From: Brucella tritici
Lineage (GTDB): Bacteria; Pseudomonadota; Alphaproteobacteria; Rhizobiales; Rhizobiaceae
Length of the DNA: 64,000 nucleotides
Direction of reading: 5' to 3'
Assembly: GCF_008932295.1 (NCBI RefSeq)
Contig: NZ_WBWA01000006.1
Coordinates: 124,001-188,000 of the forward strand
The translations under genes and the position numbers were made by a program. The stretch's first letter is position 1; every line of letters begins with the position of its first letter. This document shows positions 57,901-64,000 of this stretch, in pieces. Below the pieces are notes generated by a model. That model worked only from the letters and a program-made list of their open reading frames with translations. It ran no database searches and had not been told where the DNA came from.

Positions 57901-59702
57901 GCAGCGCCATCCTTGCCAGCATGCGGCAGGTCGATGGTCTGCTCGCTGACGACACGGAAACCCATGTTTTCCAGGAGTGGCACGCGCTGCGACAGCACTA
58001 CCGGCGCACCGTGATGATAGAGCTTCAGCGAAACCGCATCGGGACCATCGGTGCGATAACGATAGAAGTCCACGAAAAGCGGCGCCTCTGCGCTGAGGCC
58101 AGCGATGCGCTCTGCATCGACAAGTGCTTCCGGCGCGGTGAAGATTTCGCGATAGGATGGCGGGAAGCTTGCAGCAAGCGCGACGGTCTTTGCGTCTGCA
58201 TTGTCAGAGCTTTCACGCACCGCATCGTCCCATGTGCGCACGATGGAACGCACTTCCGCTTCCAGCGCTTCGCGATCCACATGCGGCGTGGAGCGCTCAT
58301 GACGCCGGATGACGAACTGAACGCGCGTCAGGCCGTTCTGCAGGAAGACCGGGTGGAATTCGAAACTGTCGCCGCCATAGACGTCAACCAGATAATGACC
58401 GATCTTTTCGCGCACGACCGAGTCGTAACGGTCACGCGGGATATAGACCAGCACGGTGGCAAAACGACCGAAGCGATCGAGACGCGGAACAGCACGCACG
58501 CGCGGACGTTCGCCGAGCGCCAGGATCAGTTCGGCATTCGCCGTCAGGCTTTCCACATCAATCTGGAAAAGCTCGTCACGCGGATATTCTTCCAGCACGT
58601 TGATGAGCGCCTTGCCCGAATGGTCCTCGCGGTTGAAGCCGAGATGCTTGATGACGGCATCGGCCTTGGAGCGGATGAACGGAATGCCTGCAACCGAACT
58701 CGTATAGGCAACGGAAGTAAAGAGACCGACCAGGCGCAATTCGCCGATGGCCTCGCCCTTCTCGCCGAATATCTTCACGCCGACATAATCGAGATAGGAG
58801 CGGCGATGCACCAGCGAAAGCGAATTCGCCTTGGTGACGATCAGCGGCTCGTTGCTGTCGAGGAATTCGGTTACCTCACGCGGCGTCACCGTGTCGTCGT
58901 CATGCTTGCGCAGAACGCGGACTTCATTGTCGTTGAGGATGCCGAGCGTTTCCTTGACCGGAACCAGCTCACGCTTGTCGCCCTTGCCCTTGAAGGTCAG
59001 TTCGCGAAGCCCGAGGAAGATGAAACGGTCGTCGCGCAGCCATTCCAGAAACGCGATGGCTTCCGGCATGGCCGGATCGCTCGTCATTTCGGAAACGCGC
59101 TTGTAATCGGCGATAGCGCCGTCGAGACGCTTCAGCATCGGCTTCCAGTCGCTGACAGCGGCACGGACCTGTCCGAGCACGCGCTTGATCGCGGCGGTCA
59201 GGTCGGCCTTGGCCTGCTTGTCGAGGGCTGGAAGATGAATCTGTACCAGGCTGACGCGCTCAACGCCCTTGGCAGGCGCGAGCTGCGATGCTTCGCCCAG
59301 AATGACGAGCTCGTCTTTTTCGCGCGCAATATCCAGAACCGGATGCACAACCATGAAAATCTGGCCGACATGATCGTTCAGCTCACCCATGATGGAGTCG
59401 AGCAGGAACGGCATATTGTCGTTGACGATGGTGATGACACTCACCGGCCGACCATGGCGTTCGATACCGTTATCGAGGCTGATGATGCTCTTGCCCTTGC
59501 GATAGGATTCGAGGGCGGCATAGCCGTGACGGGCTGAACTGTCGAGAGCGGCAGCATCGTAAGCGGCCAGATCTTCTGGCGGCGCCCATTCGAAGAGAAG
59601 CTGTGAGAAGGCCGTAAGCGCCTTCGACTTGCCTCCCTTCTTCTCCTCCTTGCTTGCCTTGGAACCTTTAACCTTGCTCGACCGATCCTGCTTTGCAGTC
59701 AC
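54912..59702 (-). CDS. gdh: NAD-specific glutamate dehydrogenase, large (180-kDa) class
   Basis: Oxidatively deaminates glutamate to 2-oxoglutarate, feeding amino acids into the TCA cycle. About 1,596 residues, the size of the L_180 class. The N-terminal ~700 residues form the regulatory part with ACT-like modules ([20 protein letters not shown]). The catalytic core follows: [21 protein letters not shown] (landmark [12 protein letters not shown]), then [15 protein letters not shown], with the catalytic Lys, and [15 protein letters not shown]. ATG at 59720 and TTG at 59738 are open, but the GTG at 59702 has AGGAG eight bases upstream and is used here. Monocistronic with its own terminator. Confidence 0.95.
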   Translation of the reverse strand: [1596 protein letters not shown]

Positions 59703-59990
59703 GTCGGATACTCCTGTCATGATGGCAATGCGCGCCAAACTAGCAGATTAGGCATTGGTTTCGATGGCAATTCGTTGAAAATAACGAAAAATTTCCCGGA
59801 AAGTCAGAAAGACCGCATTTAATCCATTTAATTTGGAACAAAACTTCGAAAACTTCTCGCGAAATTTCGGAATATGCCAGCGGATTTCTCCGCGAGGCTC
59901 AAAAGTCATGCCAAAAGGGCGAATCCAGAGGCCAGCTTCGCCACATTTCAGACTAAAGTTGCAGATGATTCTGATGAATGAACCGGCCAC

Positions 59991-60632
59991 TCAGAGCTCG
60001 ATCAGGTGATCGTCCAGCTCATTGATATTGTCTGCTCCTGCCGGGAAATGTTTCTCCAGCAAAAGCCCGGCCTGACCGATGGCCAGCACGAAACCTTCGG
60101 CCACTTGGGCGCGGGAGGCGTGATGGATGAGCGTCGCGACAATTGCATTCCATTCGTCCTGCTCGACACGCGCATGGATGCCCGCATCGGCGATCACCTC
60201 GGCATAATGCTCGGCCATCGAGACGAAGAGCAGAATGCCGGTACGGTGCTCCGTAATATGGACATTGCGCGCCAGAAACTGTTGCAGCGCATTGAGATGG
60301 GCGCGCTTGTAACGGATGCGGCGCGGCACCAGCATCATGCGGATGGCCGGAAAGAACCACAGCACCAGCATCGCAGTCAGAAACGCCGCCAGCACCGCAA
60401 GCCCGAACATGGGCAGGCGGATATCGAACCAGTACCAATGGGCGAGAAAGGCTGCGATCACCGAAGCAATCAGGATGCCGCAGGTCGCAACAAAGCCCGC
60501 CGCAAAGAAATAGTCGTCGCTGGAGCGCGCCAGGACCGCATAGATTTCGCCGCTGGTCTCGGTTTCCGCTTTGCGGATGGCCTCGGCAATGCGGGCGTGG
60601 TCCTCGGCGCCAATCAGCGTGTGATGCTTCAT
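59991..60632 (-). CDS. TPM-domain membrane protein 2
   Basis: A 213-residue protein. An N-terminal soluble part (LIGAEDHARIAEAIRKAETETSGEIYAVLARSSDDY; landmarks GAEDHARIAEAI, TSGEIYAVLA) is followed by two membrane helices (about 45-68 and 73-95). The rest has the TPM-type TGILLFVSMAEHYAEVIAD and HFPAGADNINELDDHLIEL. TPM_phosphatase-type domains are found in plant TLP18.3 and bacterial operon partners of LemA; the activity here is unknown. Third gene of lemA-TPM-TPM, 12 bases after the previous stop. Confidence 0.85.
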   Translation of the reverse strand: MKHHTLIGAEDHARIAEAIRKAETETSGEIYAVLARSSDDYFFAAGFVATCGILIASVIAAFLAHWYWFDIRLPMFGLAVLAAFLTAMLVLWFFPAIRMMLVPRRIRYKRAHLNALQQFLARNVHITEHRTGILLFVSMAEHYAEVIADAGIHARVEQDEWNAIVATLIHHASRAQVAEGFVLAIGQAGLLLEKHFPAGADNINELDDHLIEL

Positions 60633-60644
60633 CCTTGCGTCTCC

Positions 60645-61544
60645 CTACCAGCTACCCGAGGCGCCGCCGCCACCGGATGAACCGCCACCACCGGAGAAAC
60701 CACCGCCTCCCCCGCCGGACGACCAGCCACCGCCGCCGCCCCAGCTTCCACCACCCCTGCCGCCAGAGCCGCCGCCGCGATTGTTGTAATCCACGACCAT
60801 GCCGAGCCACTGATATTTGCCCGGCCCGATCTTGCGTCCGAAAACCGGCGTCAGGATCGCCATGCCGAAACCGCCGAAGAAGATCAGGCACCAGAAGGCA
60901 ATGAAGACGACAAAGACCCAGTCGACATCATCCGAACTCGACTGCACATTGCGCTTGGCCCGCGCTTCAAGCTCGGCTGCATCGCCGGAAAGCACCGAAA
61001 GAATGCCATCCACGCCCTGCACGATACCATTCGAGTAATTGCCGGTACGGAACTCGGGAATGATGGTGCCATTGATGATGACGCTTGAAAGCGCATCGGT
61101 CATGACGCCTTCGAGACCATAGCCGACCTCGATCCGCACCTTGCGGTCATTGGGCGCCACCACCAGCAATATGCCGTTGTTTTCCTGTTTCTGCCCGAGC
61201 GCCCAGGCACGGAACAGGCGGTTGGAATAGGTTTCTATGTCTTCGCCATTGAGGCTCGGGACCGTCACCACGACCACCTGATCCGACGATTTCGCTTCAA
61301 AATCGGCAAGCTTCTGGGTCAGTTGCTGGCGCTCTGCGGGGTCGATGATCCCCGCCGCATCCACCACGCGACCGGTCAAGGCCTGTGCAGGCTTTGGCGC
61401 ATCCTGTGCAAGGGCCGCCGTGTGCAGCGTCAGCGCTGCGGAAAACAACAGGAAAGCGAGCGCAAGGAGATGTCGCGGCCAGCCCAACCAGCCAAGACCG
61501 CGACGATCACGCGAGAGTGCTGCACTCGCCCCGAAACGCATCAT
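60645..61544 (-). CDS. TPM-domain protein 1 with Gly-rich tail
   Basis: A 299-residue protein. The N-terminal hydrophobic signal (about 23-46, LLALAFLLFSAALTLHTAAL) is followed by a TPM domain: GRVVDAAGIIDPAERQQLTQKL, VVVVTVPSLNGEDIETYSNR, NGILLVVAPNDRKVRIEVGYGLEGVMTD (landmarks GILLVVAP, GYGLEG). Then a membrane helix (about 209-232) and a tail of almost only Gly and Ser (GGGGGWSSGGGGGG) to the end, as in YgcG-type proteins. Periplasmic TPM domain anchored in the inner membrane is likely. Two ATGs at 61544 and 61541. Second gene of the operon, 11 bases after lemA. Confidence 0.88.
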   Translation of the reverse strand: MMRFGASAALSRDRRGLGWLGWPRHLLALAFLLFSAALTLHTAALAQDAPKPAQALTGRVVDAAGIIDPAERQQLTQKLADFEAKSSDQVVVVTVPSLNGEDIETYSNRLFRAWALGQKQENNGILLVVAPNDRKVRIEVGYGLEGVMTDALSSVIINGTIIPEFRTGNYSNGIVQGVDGILSVLSGDAAELEARAKRNVQSSSDDVDWVFVVFIAFWCLIFFGGFGMAILTPVFGRKIGPGKYQWLGMVVDYNNRGGGSGGRGGGSWGGGGGWSSGGGGGGFSGGGGSSGGGGASGSW

Positions 61545-61555
61545 GAGACGCGCCG

Positions 61556-62179
61556 TCAGTTGAAGTTGACTTTAGGCGCGGCCTGACTGCCCGCATCGGC
61601 GCTGAAGCTCTGCATCGGCTGTGCATCGCGATACCAGATCCACGTCCAGATCATCGTCGGCATGGTGCGCAGCGCCGTGTTGTAGACGCGAACCGCCTCA
61701 ATATAGTCGCGACGTGCGACGGCGATGCGGTTTTCGGTGCCTTCAAGCTGCGACTGCAATGCAAGGAAGTTCTGGTTGGCTTTCAGGTCCGGATAGCGCT
61801 CGACCACCACCATCAGGCGCGACAATGCGCTTGTCAGATTGGCCTGATTATCCTGAAACTGCTTGAAGAGTTCCGGATTGTTGAGCGTTTCCGGCGTGAT
61901 CTGCACCTGCGTCGCCTTGGCGCGCGCCTCGATCACGGCCTGCAGGGTTTCCTGTTCGTGTGCGGCATAGCCTTTCACGGTCTCGACCAGATTGGGCACG
62001 AGATCGGCGCGGCGCTGGTATTGGTTCTGCACCTCGCCCCAGGCGGCTTTCGCCTTTTCCTCATTGGTCGGGATCGTGTTGAAACCGCATGCCGATAGCA
62101 GCGGAACCAGAACAGCGAGACCAAGAGCGATGAAAATACGGCGAAAAGAGAAAGAAGTGGCAACCGTCGCAGCCGACAT
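61556..62179 (-). CDS. lemA: LemA family lipoprotein
   Basis: A 207-residue LemA protein with N-terminal signal and lipobox (VLVPLLSAC, Cys about 31), so probably a lipoprotein. The all-helical LemA core is clear: NEEKAKAAWGEVQNQYQRRADLVPNLVETVKGYAAHE (landmarks AWGEVQNQYQRRADL, LVETVKGYA) and SQLEGTENRIAVARRDYIEAV. Function unknown; LemA genes commonly precede TPM-domain genes, as here. ATG at 62179 with AGGAG six bases upstream; the open frame upstream is not needed. Confidence 0.9.
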   Translation of the reverse strand: MSAATVATSFSFRRIFIALGLAVLVPLLSACGFNTIPTNEEKAKAAWGEVQNQYQRRADLVPNLVETVKGYAAHEQETLQAVIEARAKATQVQITPETLNNPELFKQFQDNQANLTSALSRLMVVVERYPDLKANQNFLALQSQLEGTENRIAVARRDYIEAVRVYNTALRTMPTMIWTWIWYRDAQPMQSFSADAGSQAAPKVNFN

Positions 62180-62349
62180 GGACTTCTCCTGAAAAGAGCG
62201 CTTTGCCAAGCGCCGGGAAAACAAATCTGTCACCCGCATATGTGTGTTCACGTGAATGCGAGCCGTCAAATCAACAAGATAGACGAAATCCTCTCGTTTT
62301 CCAGTCGATTTGAACAACAAGGTAAAACTGCGAACACCACAGTCCGATT

Positions 62350-62886
62350 TCAGGCGTGCAATCGGAAAGCACTGCTTTCGACCGCCGCGCAGACAGCGGC
62401 AAGCGTCTGGCTGCGCGATAGCCCTTCTGTGGCCAGCACATGCGGCTCAAGCGGACCCAGTGCAGACAATTGCCGGTGAAGTTCTGCAATCGGCCCCGGA
62501 TCGGTCAGCGTATTGCCGCCCCTCTCGCGGCAACGCCGGATCGCCTCATCGAGAGATGGCCTCAGAACCACATAATGAAGCGGCGCGGCCAGCGTTCGGA
62601 ACGGCTCGAGAAACCATGGCCCGATTATCCCGTCGACAATGACGAAATAACCGCCGTCGGCATAGGCTTTGGCCACCTTGGTCAACGCATCCATCACGAT
62701 GGCATTTTGCGCATGGGCTTCCGGCAGGTAGGGCTGGATCGCACCGTTTTTGATGAAGTGCCAGAAATCGTCCGAATGAAGATGAACCTTCGGCGAACCC
62801 GGCTGGTTCGCAAGCATCTCGGCAGTTGTGGTTTTACCGGCGCCCGGTGTGCCGGTCAGGATGAGAATTTCACCAGAATGTTCCAT
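62350..62886 (-). CDS. P-loop kinase-like AAA_33 protein
   Basis: A 178-residue protein with Walker A GTPGAGKTT in the first 20 residues, a middle HLHSDDFWHFI and a DGIIGPWFLEPF strand, then RCRERGG for the lid Arg. This is the fold of small-molecule or nucleotide kinases and chloramphenicol-type phosphotransferases; substrate unknown. It lies downstream of rpsP but beyond its terminator. Confidence 0.85.
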   Translation of the reverse strand: MEHSGEILILTGTPGAGKTTTAEMLANQPGSPKVHLHSDDFWHFIKNGAIQPYLPEAHAQNAIVMDALTKVAKAYADGGYFVIVDGIIGPWFLEPFRTLAAPLHYVVLRPSLDEAIRRCRERGGNTLTDPGPIAELHRQLSALGPLEPHVLATEGLSRSQTLAAVCAAVESSAFRLHA

Positions 62887-62963
62887 GTCGGATTTCGTAG
62901 CACAATGATAGCTATCCGTCAGCCGGGTCGTTTCTGACGAGAATGGCTATGCCCAGCCCAACA

Positions 62964-62993
62964 AAAAAGCGGCGGATTGCTCCGCCGCTTTTT
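62964..62993 (-). terminator. Rho-independent terminator after rpsP
   Basis: AAAAAGCGGCGGA / TCCGCCGCTTTTT, a perfect 13-bp stem with a 4-nt loop, T run on either strand. It lies 23 bases after the rpsP stop. Confidence 0.93.
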
Positions 62994-63016
62994 CAAACCA
63001 TAAAACTGCGCGAAGA

Positions 63017-63421
63017 TTATTCGCTTGCAGCTTCTTCAGCCGGAGCAGCAGCGGCTGCGGCAGCTTCAGCGGCCTTTGCAGCAGCTTCTTCTTCAGCCTG
63101 CTTGGCCATGGCCAGACGTTCCTGAGCCTTCTTGCCCGGCTCACCCTTGGTCGGGTTGCTGCGGGTCGGACGCTTTGCAAGACCAGCCTGGTCGAGGAAG
63201 CGCAGAACGCGGTCGGTCGGCTGTGCGCCCTGTGCAATCCAATGCTGGATGCGGTCGGCATCGAGCTTCACGCGTTCAGCATCCTTGGCCAGCATCGGGT
63301 TCCATGCGCCAACGGTTTCGATGAAGCGGCCGTCGCGCGGGCTGCGGACGTCGGCAACAACGATGTGGTAGTAAGGACGCTTCTTGGAGCCAGCGCGGGC
63401 CAGACGAATCTTCAGAGACAT
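63017..63421 (-). CDS. rpsP: 30S ribosomal protein S16
   Basis: Small-subunit protein, 134 residues. Start [20 protein letters not shown] and [13 protein letters not shown] are the bS16 signature. The C-terminus has about 45 extra residues, mostly Ala, Glu and Lys ([19 protein letters not shown]), as is usual in alphaproteobacteria. It follows chorismate mutase and ffh on the same strand but is closed by a strong terminator; the rimM-trmD-rplS genes that often follow are not here. Confidence 0.97.
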   Translation of the reverse strand: MSLKIRLARAGSKKRPYYHIVVADVRSPRDGRFIETVGAWNPMLAKDAERVKLDADRIQHWIAQGAQPTDRVLRFLDQAGLAKRPTRSNPTKGEPGKKAQERLAMAKQAEEEAAAKAAEAAAAAAAPAEEAASE

Positions 63422-63505
63422 TGTTTCTTTCCTTTAGACAATTGCTTCGCCCGAGGATGGCCGGGACAAAACGGGTTAGACTGCTGATGCAGTTGTTATT
63501 TTGAC

Positions 63506-63548
63506 GCGCATCTTACCCGAAAACCGTTTCACACTTTTCGGGATGCGC
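63506..63548. repeat. REP-like palindrome between rpsP and chorismate mutase
   Basis: Outer arms GCGCATC / GATGCGC, inner arms CCCGAAAA / TTTTCGGG (perfect 8 bp) around CCGTTTCACAC. Of its family it is the copy closest to hairpin B, differing by CG-for-GC swaps in the inner stem and two loop bases. Confidence 0.75.
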
Positions 63549-63549
63549 T

Positions 63550-63861
63550 TTACTTTCCGCCGTGATTTGCGGCGGCATGCTCATGATGCCGAATGACTTC
63601 CTTCACGATGAAGTTCAGGAATTTTTCGGCGAAATCGGGATCGAGATGGGCGTCGGTTGCCAGAGCGCGCAGACGTTCCACCTGACGCTTTTCGCGGGCC
63701 GGATCAGCCGGTGCGAGGCCGCGTTCAGCCTTGAGTACACCGACAGCCTTGGTGCAGCGAAAACGTTCGGCCAGCATGTGGATCAGCGCAGCATCGATAT
63801 TGTCGATGGAGGCGCGCAGTGCCAGAAGTTCAGCCGGTGCAGTGTTCTGTTCGTCGCTCAT
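63550..63861 (-). CDS. aroQ: Chorismate mutase (AroQ type)
   Basis: Converts chorismate to prephenate for Phe and Tyr. The 103-residue helical protein has ELLALRASIDNIDAALIHML, ERFRCTKAVGVLKAERG and the C-terminal NFIVKEVIRHHE, the AroQ fold with its conserved Arg and Lys. ATG at 63861; a GTG at 63870 overlapping the ffh stop (GTGA) would add MSI and is possible. It sits just after ffh and before rpsP, a common order in Rhizobiales. Confidence 0.92.
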   Translation of the reverse strand: MSDEQNTAPAELLALRASIDNIDAALIHMLAERFRCTKAVGVLKAERGLAPADPAREKRQVERLRALATDAHLDPDFAEKFLNFIVKEVIRHHEHAAANHGGK

Positions 63862-63866
63862 GATGC

Positions 63867-64000
63867 TCACTTCTTCTTCGGAAGACCGGGAAGGCCGCCA
63901 CCAAGACCGGGAAGCTTGGGTCCACCCAGGCCGGGCAGTCCACCGCCGGGAAGCCCCGGCATTCCACCCTTGGTCAAGCCCGCTGCTTCCGCCTGCTTGG
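63867..64000 (-). CDS. ffh: Signal recognition particle protein Ffh, C-terminal end only
   Basis: Last 44 residues of a larger protein that starts beyond the window. They contain QAEAAGLTKGGMPGLPGGG and then a Gly/Pro/Leu-rich tail ending LPGLPKKK, the usual end of alphaproteobacterial Ffh after the M domain. The identity also fits the downstream aroQ-rpsP. Too short to confirm by itself. Confidence 0.8.
   Translation of the reverse strand, partial: KQAEAAGLTKGGMPGLPGGGLPGLGGPKLPGLGGGLPGLPKKK

Noticed and set aside
59748-59990. An 80-codon frame (GTG start) after the second TPM gene
   Set aside because: No ribosome binding site, no family, and it fills the glutamate dehydrogenase promoter region; likely chance.

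Overview
The window is ordinary chromosomal sequence from an alphaproteobacterium of the order Rhizobiales, most likely Brucella in the broad sense, including the former Ochrobactrum. I base this on the near-Brucella character of several products: a 4-hydroxyproline epimerase of the PrpA type with Cys90 and Cys253, an F1-ATPase-only atpHAGDC operon whose beta subunit has an Ala/Lys/Pro-rich N-terminal tail, usg, DUF1674, DUF6867 beside the liv genes, and the large NAD-glutamate dehydrogenase. Genes are dense on both strands. I see no rRNA, tRNA, CRISPR array, prophage, insertion sequence or defence island.

Layout. 1-8 kb: a truncated thiolase, a GlcG/HbpS-like protein, rpmF, mtgA, ispA, an HxlR regulator divergent from an MFS exporter, ispG and 3-hydroxybutyrate dehydrogenase. 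8-14 kb: a DeoR regulator with an MFS permease, then pyruvate carboxylase. 14-22 kb: a branched-chain amino acid or amide ABC system (livH, livM, livG, livF, a small DUF6867 membrane protein, and two tandem 371-residue binding proteins). 22-25 kb: hydroxyproline catabolism (epimerase plus FAD oxidase) divergent from a GntR regulator. 25-32 kb: repeats, a MarR regulator and the F1 ATP synthase operon. 32-42 kb: priA, a transaldolase, an orphan AAA ATPase, a degenerate metallo-beta-lactamase-fold protein, lptE, leuS and a YggS protein. 42-54 kb: usg, acetyl-CoA synthetase, an ASCH protein, an SdhAF4-like protein, htpX, rsmB, a heparinase-like protein, purH and glpK. 54-64 kb: an MFS protein, NAD-glutamate dehydrogenase, a lemA/TPM/TPM operon, a small kinase, rpsP, chorismate mutase and the end of ffh.

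Much of the content is central carbon and energy metabolism. Pyruvate carboxylase, acetyl-CoA synthetase, thiolase, hydroxybutyrate dehydrogenase, glycerol kinase, transaldolase, glutamate dehydrogenase and ATP synthase let the cell live on acetate, glycerol, hydroxyproline, amino acids and stored polyhydroxybutyrate. Housekeeping genes fill the rest.

The most interesting unexplained structure is in the intergenic DNA. A family of 44-bp palindromes (six copies) is in three places joined, at a constant 16-nt distance, to a second hairpin. The arms of that second hairpin differ between the two best copies but keep their pairing. Related palindromes with swapped stem bases and a conserved loop lie at 3985, 8068, 26871 and 63506. 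Two further repeat families (about 25.5/41.9 kb and 10.2/32.3 kb) show nested or chimeric forms. I found no clear new multi-gene system. The best protein-level oddities are a LivG ATPase with a helix-hairpin-helix tail and a secreted MBL-fold protein that has lost its HxHxDH motif.
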